Position numbers and translations under genes: made by a program. The notes beneath the pieces are model-generated. The model worked only from the letters and a program-made list of their open reading frames with translations. It ran no database searches and was not told where the DNA came from. A stretch of 43,390 bases of DNA, from NCBI GenBank assembly GCA_903897335.1, contig CAIUAY010000133.1, positions 1 to 43,390 on the forward strand, given 5' to 3'. This stretch comes from an uncultured Chromatium sp. (GTDB lineage: Bacteria > Pseudomonadota > Gammaproteobacteria > Chromatiales > Chromatiaceae). The stretch's first letter is position 1, and each line of letters begins with the position of its first letter. Of this stretch, positions 1-13,266 are shown one piece after another.

Positions 1-154
1 CATCGATGCGGCGGGCAAGGCATTGTTTGGTAAACACGCTCAGTTCAATCTCGGCGATGTCAAGCCAACTGCCGTGTTTGGGCGTGTAATGGATCTCCAG
101 GCGATTCAAGAGCCGGCGTGCCTCCTCGGGCGGGAAGGCTGAGCCGGACAACAT
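1..154 (-). pseudogene. IS630-family transposase fragment (DDE endonuclease C-terminal part), 5' end missing, 3' end beyond window
   Basis: Reverse-strand translation reads ...SAFPPEEARRLLNRLEIHYTPKHGSWLDIAEIELSVFTKQCLARRID, the conserved IS630 (DDE_3) segment HYTPKHGSWL.AEIELS. The frame meets a stop just upstream (TGA near 161) and the N-terminal part is absent. Confidence 0.85.
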
Positions 155-167
155 ACTTGATCATTGG

Positions 168-1556
168 ATGCACCTCTTGAGAACTTGCCTGACGAGATGT
201 GTCTACAATGAGGCTTATGCAAGATTAAACGGAAGCGCGTACTACTACGATCTGTTCAAAGACAAACAGCAGGACGCGACCAGACCGCTCAAGATCGCCA
301 CCATCTTCAGCTATGCCGCCAATGAGGAAAGCCCAGATGCCAACGGTCTGATCCCGGAAGAAAGCCCCGACATCCCGACCGCCGCCAAGATCGACCCCAG
401 CCGCCGCGATACGCTGGATCGTTACATTGCCGATTACAACGCCCTGTTTGGCACCCAATACAGCACCCACGATACGCAGTCGTTTTACAGCTACTATCAG
501 GACATCGCCAAACGAGTTCGGGCAGGGCAGGTGGACATTCTGCTGGTGGTGAATATGTTCCTGACCGGCTTCGACAGCCCGCGCCTCAATACCCTCTATG
601 TCGATAAAAACCTGAATTTTCACGGTCTGGTGCAAGCCTTCTCCCGCACCAATCGCATCCTCAACGACAAGAAATCCCACGGCAATATTATTTGCTTCCG
701 CAATCTGAAGCAGGCCACGGATGACGCGATTGCACTGTTCTCGAACAAGGATGCCAAGGAAACCGTCCTGCTTGATCCGTATGAGGATTACGTCACCAAG
801 TTCAACGCGGCCAGCAGCGACTTACTGACGCTGGCACCGACCGTGAACAGCGTCGATGACCTACCCGATGAACCGGCACAACTGGCATTTATCACCAAGT
901 TCCGCGAACTGTTACGCCTGAAAAATATCCTCTCGACCTTCGCCGATTTCAAGGATGCGGACTTGACGCTGGCACCACAGACCTTCGAGGATTACAAAAG
1001 TAAATACCTTGACTTCCATGACCGGGTGAAGCAGCGCAAAGACAAAGACACGGTATCCATCCTAGAGGATGTGGATTTTGAACTGAGCCTGATTCACCGT
1101 GATGAGATCAATGTCGCCTACATCCTCGGCCTGCTGGTGGCGCTGAAGACGCTGAAACCGGAAGAGGCGACGCAACGCCAGCGCGAAATCCTCGACCTGC
1201 TGGCCGGTGAAGTTAATCTGCGCAGCAAGCGCGAACTCATCACCGCATTTATTGAAAACAATCTGCCCAAACTGAAGCCCGGCGAAAATGTCACCAGCGC
1301 CTTTGAAGTGTATTGGGGTGAACATCAGCAAGCCGCTTTCAGCACACTCTGTGAAGAAGAGCAGCTTCATCCGGCTGAATTGGAAAAGCTCCTGAGTACC
1401 TACGCCTTTGCCAACCGCCTGCCGCGTGAGCAGGAGATTGTCAGTGCGTTGACATTCAAGCCCAAGATTCTGGAGCGCAAAGGAATCATTCAGCGAATCA
1501 AGGAAAAGATACACGCCTTCATCGAGACCTTTATCGAGGGGATGGGCGGGATTTGA
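168..1556 (+). pseudogene. hsdR: Type I restriction enzyme R subunit (HsdR), C-terminal remnant lacking the nuclease and first helicase domains
   Basis: From about 235 the protein reads YYYDLFKDKQ...LKIATIFSYAANE...VDILLVVNMFLTGFDSPRLNTLYVDKNLNFHGLVQAFSRTNRI, the HsdR second RecA domain and C-terminus. Only 462 aa versus roughly 1000 aa in full-length HsdR; first residues look non-homologous. Confidence 0.85.
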
Positions 1557-1703
1557 AGCCCAGGCATCCGCCCTGCCCGGTTTGGTTTTGCGTGGAGCCA
1601 TCCAAAAATGGACAATGCTGACATGTTCGCCCTGTGGGCGATGCGCCATCCCTCCCCGCCCTAAAGGACAGGGTCTCTCGCGCAAGATGGGTGAAAAAAC
1701 CCG

Positions 1704-4808
<3,105 letters not shown>

Positions 4809-4900
4809 CTCTCGTCTCGCGTGATCGTTTGGAAGCGAGTCTACAAGCATGGATCAGGCCAATCGCCACGCTGCAATGACCCTGAGACAGCAAACAGCGT

Positions 4901-4927
4901 CACGCTGGCAGAACTGACGCCAGCGTG
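4901..4927. other. 9-bp stem hairpin between ttcA and amt
   Basis: CACGCTGGC-agaactgac-GCCAGCGTG perfect inverted repeat; no T-tract. Confidence 0.5.
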
Positions 4928-4975
4928 ATCGAATTCAGTGCAAAAGGGGTTGGGGCATGCACTTTCAGGGTGCTG

Positions 4976-5764
4976 TCATCCAACATCCGTTGGACGGCGA
5001 TCAGCCGACGGCCATCCTGGCTGCGGCAGTCCGCCTTCAGTCATGAGCGGTCGGATGGCGTGCAGAATATTGGCGAACAGATGGCCGTGTTCATGCTCTT
5101 CACGCGCCAGCAGTGCTTTCATGTGGTCGCGGCGGGTCGGCATCGTGAAACAGGCGGGGCAGGAATCTGGGATCACCGGCAGGGCGGCGCGGCTGGCATA
5201 GTCGGCCATCTGGCGTTCACGACAGTAGACCAGCGGGCGGATGATGCGCACGTCGCCATCCTGATTGGCATAATGCGCCTTCATGGTGCGCAGTTGTCCG
5301 CCGTGAAACAGCGAGAGCAGCAGACTTTCAGCCAGATCATCCAGATGCTGCCCCAGTGCCAGCACGTTATAACCCTGTTCGCGGCAGATACGGTACATGA
5401 TGCCGCGCTTCATGCGCGAGCAATAAGCGCAGAATGAATCGCCGTCCATGTGCGCTTTAGCCTGTTCCAGTAGCGGCTGCTGTTCGTAGTGCCAGGGGAT
5501 GCCAAGCTGGTCATAATAAGCCTTAAGTCTCTGCGGATCGAAACCGGGCACTTCAGGGTCGACAGTCAGCGCCGCCAGCCCGAAGCGTACCGGGGCATAG
5601 GTCTGAAGATGTCTGAGGATCTGGAGCAGCGACAGCGAATCTTTACCGCCCGAAACGCCAAGCAGGATGCGGTCGCCGTCGCCGATCATCTGAAAATCCG
5701 CGATGGCGCGTCCAACCTGGCGCAGCAGTGATTTGGGAGGACTGGAGTGGTGATTGGCATTCAT
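4976..5764 (-). CDS. ttcA: tRNA 2-thiocytidine(32) synthetase TtcA
   Basis: PP-loop ILLGVSGGKDSLSLL plus C..C motif CAYCSRMKRGIMYRICREQGYNVLALGQHLDDLAESLLLSLFHGG. Confidence 0.93.
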   Translation of the reverse strand: MNANHHSSPPKSLLRQVGRAIADFQMIGDGDRILLGVSGGKDSLSLLQILRHLQTYAPVRFGLAALTVDPEVPGFDPQRLKAYYDQLGIPWHYEQQPLLEQAKAHMDGDSFCAYCSRMKRGIMYRICREQGYNVLALGQHLDDLAESLLLSLFHGGQLRTMKAHYANQDGDVRIIRPLVYCRERQMADYASRAALPVIPDSCPACFTMPTRRDHMKALLAREEHEHGHLFANILHAIRPLMTEGGLPQPGWPSADRRPTDVG

Positions 5765-5778
5765 GGCTGCAAGTGTAA

Positions 5779-8319
5779 ATGAACACTGACTATCAACGTG
5801 AAAAGGATCGGCTTGAACAAGCTCAGCGCGAGCTGTTGGGCAGCCTGGTCAAGGCGGTTCCTGGTCTGCTGTTGGGTCAGCCCTTCCCAACCCTGTCTCC
5901 AACGGCTGAGACTCGCCCCTGCGGACTGGTGGCGACGCTCCTGGACGCCAGCCCCGACCTGATTTTTTTCAAGGATCTGCAAGGCGTCTATCTGGGCTGC
6001 AATCCGATGTTTGGCGAATTCGTCGGGCGTCCACAGGATGCAATCGTCGGCAAGACTGATCACGAACTGTTCGCGCCAGAAGTCGCTGAAGACTTCCGCG
6101 CCCATGATCTGCGCATGCTCGATTTGCTCGAACCCTGCCAGAACGAAGAATGGGTCAGATTTCCAGATGGTCGCCTGCGTCTGCTCGATACCTTGAAAAC
6201 ACCGTATTGGGGCACCGATGGCAAGCTGGCCGGACTGCTTGGAATCAGCCGCGACATCACAGCGCGCTGGCATGCCGAAGAACAACTGCGTGACAGTGAA
6301 GCCAACTTCCGCGCTTTCTTCGAGAGCATGGATGACCTGATCTTCGTGACCACGCCCGAAGGTCAGATCTGTCATGTCAATCAGGCTGTTGAACGCAAGC
6401 TGAATTATCGCGCCGAGGAACTGTTGGGGCGATCACTGCTGAATCTCCATCCAGCAGAGCGTCACCAGGACGCTCAAGCCATGCTTGCCGCGCTGCTGGC
6501 TGGCGAGCGCGACGCCTGTCTGATTCCGCTGGCAACCCGGGATGGCCGACTGCTGTCCGTCGAGAGCCGGGTCTGGCGTGGTCAATGGAATGGTCTGGAC
6601 TGCATCTTTGGCGTCAGCAAAGATTTGACCGCCGAGGCGGCGGCGCGTGAGGAGCTGCTGGCATCGAACGCACTGCTCCAGGAAGCCAATGCCCGCGCCA
6701 ATGCGCTGGCGCTTCAGGCGCAGTCGGCCAATGCCGCGAAAAGCGAGTTTCTGGCCAATATGAGCCACGAGATCCGCACCCCGATGAACGGCGTGATCGG
6801 CATGACCGGCCTGCTGCTGGATACCGAGCTGACCGAAGAACAGCAGCATTACGCCGAAACCATCCGCGCTAGTGGCGAGGCGCTGCTGACGCTGATCAAT
6901 GACATCCTGGATTTTTCCAAGATCGAGGCCGGCAAGCTGGAGCTGGAAATCCTCGACTTCGATCTGTCCGCCTTGCTGGACGACTTTGCGGCCAGTCTAG
7001 CGCAGCGCGCCGACGAAAAGGGTCTGGAATTTCTGTGCGCTGCCGCGCTCACGGTACCAACGCGACTGCGCGGCGATCCGGGGCGGTTGCGCCAGATCCT
7101 CACCAATCTGACTGGCAACGCGATCAAATTTACCGCGCATGGCGAGGTCGCGGTATTTGTGTCGCTGCTTGAAGAGACTGCGGCGGAGGTCTGTCTGCGC
7201 GTTGAGATCCGCGATACCGGGATTGGCATTCCGGCAGACAAGCTCGGATCGCTGTTCGACAAGTTCAGCCAGGTCGATGCATCGACGACGCGCCAGTATG
7301 GTGGCACCGGGCTGGGGCTGGCGATTTCCAGACAACTGGCTGAACTGATGGGCGGGACGATTGACGTGACCAGCAACCCCGGTCACGGCTCGGTGTTCTG
7401 GTTTACCGTGCGGCTTGCCAGACAGACACAATCGCTGGCCGCTGAAAGTCCAGCGCCAGCCGAACTGCACAATGTCCGTGCGCTCATCGTCGACGACAAT
7501 GCCACCAGCCGCGAGCTGTTGGTCGAGCGCCTGCTCGCCTGGGGAATGTGTCCGGTTGCGGTGTCCGATGGTGCAGCGGCGCTGGAGAGGCTCGAACAGG
7601 GATTGACTGACGGTGACCCGTTCCGCGTGGCGCTGATCGATCTGCGGATGCCTGGCATGGATGGTGACGTGTTGGGACGCTTGATTCGGCGCGATGCGCG
7701 TCTGAACACGCTGCGGATGGCGATCCTGCCCTCGCTGGTCAGACCCGGCGATTCGCGGCGCTTTCAGGCGTGTGGCTTCGCCGCTTATCTCCCCAAGCCG
7801 GTGCGTCAGCAGGAACTGAAAGATCTGCTGTCAGCCATGCTGCGCGTCGATCAGACGCCGCAGGCGTCGCCGATCCTGACCCGCCATTCCACCCGCGAGC
7901 AGTTGTGGGAGACCAGCGCCGGACGCTTCGCCGGAACCGGGGCGCGCATCCTGCTGGCCGAGGACAACCCGGTCAACCAGCAACTGGCGCTGGGCATTAT
8001 CAAAAAATTCGGACTGAAGGCCGATGCCGTTGCCAATGGCGCGGAGGCGCTCACCGCCCTGACGACCATCCCCTACGATCTGGTGCTGATGGACGTGCAG
8101 ATGCCGGTCATGGATGGATTGGACGCCTCGCGCCAGATTCGTGATCCAGACAGTGCCGTGCTGGATCATGGCATTCCCATTATTGCCATGACCGCTAACG
8201 CGATGCAGGGCGACCGCGAACAGTGTCTGGCGGCAGGCATGAACGATTATGTCTCCAAGCCAGTACGTCCACAGACACTGGCCGAGGCGCTTGGAAAATG
8301 GCTGGAAGTGAGTCCCTGA
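5779..8319 (+). CDS. Cytoplasmic hybrid histidine kinase: PAS-PAS-HisKA-HATPase-REC-REC
   Basis: PAS segments ([47 protein letters not shown]), HisKA ([21 protein letters not shown]), HATPase ([18 protein letters not shown]), REC1 ([15 protein letters not shown]...[12 protein letters not shown]), REC2 ([16 protein letters not shown]...[13 protein letters not shown]). No obvious TM segment. Confidence 0.93.
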   Translation: MNTDYQREKDRLEQAQRELLGSLVKAVPGLLLGQPFPTLSPTAETRPCGLVATLLDASPDLIFFKDLQGVYLGCNPMFGEFVGRPQDAIVGKTDHELFAPEVAEDFRAHDLRMLDLLEPCQNEEWVRFPDGRLRLLDTLKTPYWGTDGKLAGLLGISRDITARWHAEEQLRDSEANFRAFFESMDDLIFVTTPEGQICHVNQAVERKLNYRAEELLGRSLLNLHPAERHQDAQAMLAALLAGERDACLIPLATRDGRLLSVESRVWRGQWNGLDCIFGVSKDLTAEAAAREELLASNALLQEANARANALALQAQSANAAKSEFLANMSHEIRTPMNGVIGMTGLLLDTELTEEQQHYAETIRASGEALLTLINDILDFSKIEAGKLELEILDFDLSALLDDFAASLAQRADEKGLEFLCAAALTVPTRLRGDPGRLRQILTNLTGNAIKFTAHGEVAVFVSLLEETAAEVCLRVEIRDTGIGIPADKLGSLFDKFSQVDASTTRQYGGTGLGLAISRQLAELMGGTIDVTSNPGHGSVFWFTVRLARQTQSLAAESPAPAELHNVRALIVDDNATSRELLVERLLAWGMCPVAVSDGAAALERLEQGLTDGDPFRVALIDLRMPGMDGDVLGRLIRRDARLNTLRMAILPSLVRPGDSRRFQACGFAAYLPKPVRQQELKDLLSAMLRVDQTPQASPILTRHSTREQLWETSAGRFAGTGARILLAEDNPVNQQLALGIIKKFGLKADAVANGAEALTALTTIPYDLVLMDVQMPVMDGLDASRQIRDPDSAVLDHGIPIIAMTANAMQGDREQCLAAGMNDYVSKPVRPQTLAEALGKWLEVSP

Positions 8320-8341
8320 GCTGTGTCCCGGTGATCTCCCG

Positions 8342-8704
8342 TCAGGATGGCCTGCTTTTGCGCGTCTGTCCGGCTTTTTCCAGCTCGTCCAGATACGTTT
8401 GCCAGAGCTGTTCCTGCTCGGTTCCGAGCCGGTAGAGATAGTCCCAGGAATAGATGCCGGTGTTGTGCTCATCGTCGAAATGCAGACAGACGGCGTAGTT
8501 ACCCACCGGCTCGATGCGGTCGATGCCGACCTCTTCCTTGCCGAGTTGGAGGATGCGTTGGCCTGGCCCGTGACCTTGCACCTCTGCCGAGGGTGAGTAG
8601 ACGCGCAGATATTCGCAAGGCAGGTTGAAACGAACGCCATCCTCATAGGCGATTTCGAGGACGCGGGATTGACGGTGCAGATTCAGTTCAGTTGGCGTGG
8701 GCAT
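8342..8704 (-). CDS. DUF971 family protein
   Basis: MPTPTELNLHRQSRVLEIAYEDGVRFNLPCEYLRVYSPSAEVQGHG...VGNYAVCLHFDDEHNTGIYSWDYL; DUF971 signature, common 3' neighbour of hslU. Confidence 0.85.
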   Translation of the reverse strand: MPTPTELNLHRQSRVLEIAYEDGVRFNLPCEYLRVYSPSAEVQGHGPGQRILQLGKEEVGIDRIEPVGNYAVCLHFDDEHNTGIYSWDYLYRLGTEQEQLWQTYLDELEKAGQTRKSRPS

Positions 8705-8740
8705 AGTTGAGTGATCAGGTCTTTAAGTTATCAGTGAGCT

Positions 8741-8760
8741 AAAACATTCAACGAATGTTT
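8741..8760 (-). terminator. Candidate hairpin terminator for hslU, overlapping its stop codon
   Basis: Minus strand AAACATTC-GTT-GAATGTTTTAG, 8-bp stem, short T run. Confidence 0.45.
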
Positions 8761-10091
8761 CAGAGGATGTAGCGCGAGAGGTCTTCGTCAGCCGCCAGTC
8801 CGGCGAGATTTTGATCGACATAGGCGGCGGTGATCGTGATGGTGACGCGATCCAGATCGGAAGCGTTGTAGGAGACATCTTCCAGCAGCCGTTCCATGAC
8901 GGTGTGCAGACGGCGTGCGCCAATGTTCTCGGTGCGCTCGTTGACCTGCCAGGCAATCTCGGCCAGTCGTCGGATGCCGTCTTCGGTGAAATCCAGATGC
9001 ACACCTTCAGTACCCAATAGGGCGCGATACTGATCAGTCAGCGAGGCATCCGGTTCGGTCAGGATACGCACGAAGTCCTCGGTGGTCAGCGCCTTGAGTT
9101 CAACCCGGATCGGGAGGCGACCTTGCAGCTCTGGGATCAAATCCGATGGCTTGGACAGATGGAAGGCACCAGAGGCGATGAACAGGATGTGATCGGTACG
9201 CACCGCGCCATGCTTGGTGGACACCGTGCTGCCTTCGACGATCGGCAGCAGATCACGCTGCACCCCTTCACGCGAGACATCCGCGCCAGCCATGCCTTCA
9301 CCGCGTTTGGTGACTTTATCCAGCTCATCTAAAAAGACGATGCCGTTCTGCTCGACGTTTTCAATGGCGCGTAGCTTTAGCTCGTCATCGTTGACCCGCT
9401 TGGCGGCTTCTTCGTCCTTGAGGATCTGACGAGCATCGCGGATGCGCAGCTTGCGACGCTTGGTGCGACCCTGACCCAGGTTCTGAAACAAACCCTGAAG
9501 CTGGCTTGACATCTCTTCCATGCCGGGCGGTGCCATGATCTCGACGCCGAGCGGCGTGGCTGATACCTGGATCTCGACCTCGCGCTCGTCCAGTTCGCCG
9601 GTACGCAGCTTGTCGCGGAGCTTGTCGCGGGTCGCATTGCTGACGCTAGAGCGTGTCTCTTCCTCGAAGCCCGATGGCGGTGGTAGCAACGCATCCAGAA
9701 TCCGGTCTTCGGCAGCGGCATCGGCCTGATCGGCGAGCTTGGCCATCTCCTGTTCACGCGCCATCTTGACGCCAATATCAGCTAGATCACGGATGATGGA
9801 TTCGACATCCCGCCCGACATAGCCCACCTCGGTGAACTTGGTCGCCTCCACCTTGATGAATGGCGCGTTGGCCAGTTTGGCCAGCCGCCGTGCAATCTCG
9901 GTTTTGCCGACGCCGGTCGGCCCGATCATCAGGATATTTTTCGGCGTGATTTCCGAGCGCATCGGTTCGTCGATCTGTGAACGTCGCCAGCGATTACGTA
10001 GCGCAATCGCCACGGCACGCTTGGCGTCATCCTGACCGACGATGTGTTTATCGAGTTCCGCGACGATGCGCTGGGGCGTGATTTCGGACAT
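8760..10091 (-). CDS. hslU: HslU, ATPase subunit of HslVU (ClpYQ) protease
   Basis: [37 protein letters not shown]...[53 protein letters not shown]-terminus ...LSRYIL. Confidence 0.98.
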   Translation of the reverse strand: MSEITPQRIVAELDKHIVGQDDAKRAVAIALRNRWRRSQIDEPMRSEITPKNILMIGPTGVGKTEIARRLAKLANAPFIKVEATKFTEVGYVGRDVESIIRDLADIGVKMAREQEMAKLADQADAAAEDRILDALLPPPSGFEEETRSSVSNATRDKLRDKLRTGELDEREVEIQVSATPLGVEIMAPPGMEEMSSQLQGLFQNLGQGRTKRRKLRIRDARQILKDEEAAKRVNDDELKLRAIENVEQNGIVFLDELDKVTKRGEGMAGADVSREGVQRDLLPIVEGSTVSTKHGAVRTDHILFIASGAFHLSKPSDLIPELQGRLPIRVELKALTTEDFVRILTEPDASLTDQYRALLGTEGVHLDFTEDGIRRLAEIAWQVNERTENIGARRLHTVMERLLEDVSYNASDLDRVTITITAAYVDQNLAGLAADEDLSRYIL

Positions 10092-10126
10092 GTCTTCGTA
10101 TCCATTGCTTGAAGCGAGCTAGGGCG

Positions 10127-11065
10127 TCAGATCGCTTCATTAAAAAAGTCTGAGTCGATTCGTTTGACCGGGTAAAGTGAGACGATTGAAACACCGACAT
10201 CGTGATCGATCATCAGGTCTGCAAGCTGTGCGCCGTCGATGAGGACGATTTTGCTGCCGATCTGGGCAACATAAGTCCGTGCTTCCTCGGTGAAGCGAGA
10301 GGTGGTGATGAAAATCCCTTTGTTGGCGTGCTGCAACTGAAGCGCACCGGCGAATTGCATCACATCGGGGCGTCCCACGGCATTGCTATCCCAGCGTTTC
10401 GCCTGGATGTACACCACGTCCAGACCGAGTTTGTCTTCCTTGATGATGCCGTCGATCCCGCCATCGCCACTGCGTCCAATCGCTCTGCCCGCATCGGAGC
10501 GCGATCCGCCATAACCCATCTTGACCAGAAGCTCGACGACAATCCGCTCAAAATAGCTTGGCGTCACGGTCTTCAGTTTTGCCAGCAGTTCCTCGGCCAG
10601 TTCATCGCGCAGGTTTTCATAAGCCGCTTCCAATGATTCCAGCGGCGTGGCGTTAGTGGCTTCCAGATTGAGGTTATCGCTGGTGGCATCCGCGTTTGAA
10701 CGTACTGAGCGCGTACCCTTCAAACCTTTGAAGGCCAGAAATTCCGGGTACTGCTCCAGAAATTTAACGTCGATTTTATCGGGCGGCTTTGCCAGCAGTT
10801 CCTGGCCACGTAAGGTGATGCGATAAAACCCGCGCCGCGTTGGCTCCAGTAAACCGGCTTTTTTGAGATGAGTAACCGCCCAACTCACGCGATTAACAAA
10901 TGTTAGCTGCGTTCCACTGGGCAGCTTCTCCTGAAGATCATCCTGAGATAGACCAAGCTCCTGCGCCAGCGTCTCGATGACATTATTGGTGCTGATCTCC
11001 GTGCCGTGGCGGGCGGCCAGGCGCAACAGCGGTAGCATGATGCTTTGAAAATCAGGGATCGCCAT
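10127..11065 (-). CDS. mrr: Mrr-type restriction endonuclease (N-terminal winged helix plus PD-(D/E)XK Mrr_cat)
   Basis: N-terminal Mrr_N-like region; C-terminal FERIVVELLVKMGYGGS...IGRSGDGGIDGIIKEDKLGLDVVYIQAKRW...FITTSRFTEEA. Confidence 0.92.
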   Translation of the reverse strand: MAIPDFQSIMLPLLRLAARHGTEISTNNVIETLAQELGLSQDDLQEKLPSGTQLTFVNRVSWAVTHLKKAGLLEPTRRGFYRITLRGQELLAKPPDKIDVKFLEQYPEFLAFKGLKGTRSVRSNADATSDNLNLEATNATPLESLEAAYENLRDELAEELLAKLKTVTPSYFERIVVELLVKMGYGGSRSDAGRAIGRSGDGGIDGIIKEDKLGLDVVYIQAKRWDSNAVGRPDVMQFAGALQLQHANKGIFITTSRFTEEARTYVAQIGSKIVLIDGAQLADLMIDHDVGVSIVSLYPVKRIDSDFFNEAI

Positions 11066-11077
11066 CGCGCAGCGCCC

Positions 11078-11635
11078 TTACTGCTGCTCGCCGGTCACGG
11101 CGTCGAGTTCTTCGATGACCAGATTATGATTGGTGTAGATGCAGATGTCGGCGGCGATGTGCAAACCTTTCTCGACGATCTCGCGGGCGCTAAGTTCGGT
11201 ATTTTCCAGTAGGGCACGGGCAGCGGCCTGGGCGAACGATCCGCCCGAACCAATCGCCATCAGGTCATGTTCTGGCTCGACCACGTCGCCGGTGCCTGAA
11301 ATCATCAACGAAGTCGTGGCGTCAGCAATGCACAGCAACGCCTCCAGACGCCGCAACATCCGGTCGGTGCGCCAGTCTTTCGCCAGCTCGACCGCCGAGC
11401 GGGTCAAATGACCCTGATGTTTTTCGAGCTTGCCCTCGAATCGCTCGAACAGCGTGAAGGCATCCGCCGTGGCACCAGCGAATCCAGCCAGCACCTGTCC
11501 TTTGTAAAGCCGGCGCACTTTGCGGGCATTGCCCTTCATGACCGTCGATCCCAATGAGACCTGGCCGTCGCCGCCGATCACGACTTGACCGCCGCGTCGC
11601 ACCGAGAGGATTGTCGTGCCGCGAAAATTTTCCAT
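11078..11635 (-). CDS. hslV: HslV, peptidase subunit of HslVU protease
   Basis: [80 protein letters not shown] with mature N-terminal Thr. Confidence 0.97.
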   Translation of the reverse strand: MENFRGTTILSVRRGGQVVIGGDGQVSLGSTVMKGNARKVRRLYKGQVLAGFAGATADAFTLFERFEGKLEKHQGHLTRSAVELAKDWRTDRMLRRLEALLCIADATTSLMISGTGDVVEPEHDLMAIGSGGSFAQAAARALLENTELSAREIVEKGLHIAADICIYTNHNLVIEELDAVTGEQQ

Positions 11636-11739
11636 CCTGAACCCTGCGTGACCGATTGGAGACGATTTTTCTATTCTAAACCGCGTCCAGCATGAGATGC
11701 GCTGTTTTCGCGGAAACCTCGCCTATAGCGGGATGCGAC

Positions 11740-12068
11740 GTTGCGCGTGTGTTCACCTGCTCGCCAGCATGAGGTTGCTGCCGAGCCGATATTGGCCGCA
11801 CACGCCAGACCGAGCAGATATGGAACAGGGTTGAGACGCCGGTGCAGACAGACGTCAACCAGCGTCGGCGCCATCGCTCAACACACCATGTCATGACTGA
11901 ACACGGCGGAGCTTGCCAGACGGTCTCCAGCGGAACCGCTTCGCTGGCGATCAAGGTCATCGCGCCCAACAGCACGACGCCGGTGCGATCCAGTTGCAAA
12001 AACGGCAATCCACCCAACAGCATTCCCAGATAAACCAGCAAAAAAACGCTGACGATCAGAACAGTCAT
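11740..12068 (-). pseudogene. Degenerate anion/arsenite permease (ArsB/SLC13-like) remnant
   Basis: Frame 1 [53 protein letters not shown] resembles the permease N-terminus; a different frame (11671..11874) reads MAPTLVDVCLHRRLNPVPYLLGLACAANIGSAAT, an internal segment. Segments joined out of frame with missing sequence between them. Confidence 0.7.
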
Positions 12069-12259
12069 TAGTGCGGGGACGAATTGGTGGCAGGCGGTAA
12101 CTCGTCGTCGGGTGCATCCGGCGCATCGGGGATGCGATGATTCTCAGCGAGCCAGTCGCCGAGATCGATCAGGCGGCAGCGGCGGCTGCAAAAGGGTCGC
12201 CAGGTTGAAGCCGCCGTCCAGGCGACCGGTTTTCCGCAATGTGGACAGGCGACCATCAT
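12068..12259 (-). CDS. yacG: DNA gyrase inhibitor YacG (zinc protein)
   Basis: [44 protein letters not shown]; CPxCGK...FCSxRCrxiDLG.. Confidence 0.95.
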   Translation of the reverse strand: MMVACPHCGKPVAWTAASTWRPFCSRRCRLIDLGDWLAENHRIPDAPDAPDDELPPATNSSPH

Positions 12260-12261
12260 GA

Positions 12262-13029
12262 CTAGAACACGCAGCAGGTTAACTTGAAGGGGATGTCATC
12301 GGAACAGGGCACGGGCTGTTCCGGAGGCTGGGCGGACATAAAACGGATGCTGAAGCGGTTTTTATGGCCGCTGATTTCGGGAACCACCAGCAGCGCGGCG
12401 TCCAGGCTGATGCGCAGCATCTGCGATGGTGATTCAGGGTTCAGTGATTCCTGAAAAAATCCTTCCTCGGCGACCATCGGGCGCCCCGATGCACTGTTGC
12501 GGATCAGTGACAGCATCAGACGGATCGCCTTGACCGCCGGAACCAGGTCATGCAGCCAGTGCGCGAAATGCGCCTGACGCAATTCTGGCGCCTGGTTCAG
12601 CCAGCATTGGAAATAGGGCAGATCAAAGCTGCACGTTCCTCCCGGAAGACTGCTGCGTCGGGCAATGGCTTTCAGAAACTCATCCTCGCGGGCATGTTGA
12701 CCAACGGGATGGCTGATGCTCTGGATATCATCGACGGCGTCGTCAAGATTACTGAGGATTTGCTCCAGCGCGGCAGGATCGACGCCGGGTTGATTGGCAA
12801 GTCGGCCAAGGATGTCGAGATGGCGTTCCAGTTCTTTCAGAATTTCGTTTTTGATATCCGCGCGCGCCGTGATCGTGGCGATATCCAGTAACTGCATGAT
12901 TGCAACCCGACTGGCCGGCGCGTCCTGCTGGCGCAGAAAGTGCTGGAGCTGGTCGAACAGGTGTTCGATCCGCAGAAAGGTGCGGATGCGTTCATTGAGT
13001 GGATGTTCGAAGATCATGGATGTTGACAC
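12262..13029 (-). CDS. zapD: Cell division protein ZapD
   Basis: [26 protein letters not shown]...[17 protein letters not shown]...[11 protein letters not shown]; ZapD/DUF1342 signature adjacent to yacG. Confidence 0.95.
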   Translation of the reverse strand: MSTSMIFEHPLNERIRTFLRIEHLFDQLQHFLRQQDAPASRVAIMQLLDIATITARADIKNEILKELERHLDILGRLANQPGVDPAALEQILSNLDDAVDDIQSISHPVGQHAREDEFLKAIARRSSLPGGTCSFDLPYFQCWLNQAPELRQAHFAHWLHDLVPAVKAIRLMLSLIRNSASGRPMVAEEGFFQESLNPESPSQMLRISLDAALLVVPEISGHKNRFSIRFMSAQPPEQPVPCSDDIPFKLTCCVF

Positions 13030-13266
13030 CGGACTGTCTCACAGGCTGGCTGGATCTCGATCACGCCGTGATCGTTTGGCGTTCGATCAGGATAAACGAA
13101 TTTTTCTGGTTCCGTCAGGCGATGTCATAAACTGGATCGGCTGGTTTCAAACCGCCGTTCTGTGCAACCTGCCATGCCAGTATGATGGGCGGATTGGCGC
13201 GAGCGTTTGTGCCGCCAGAAGCGCAGCGATAACCCCATGATCCGACTAGACGAGACTGAAACCCTC

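Noticed and set aside
160-235. Small gene or toxin-antitoxin promoter in the IS630/hsdR junction (tgtctacaatgaggcttatg)
   Set aside because: Too short and no translatable homologous product; only a suggestive -10-like string.
7831-8646. 271-aa minus-strand ORF overlapping the kinase REC2 domain and DUF971
   Set aside because: Out of frame with DUF971 and antisense to conserved REC domain; no motif.
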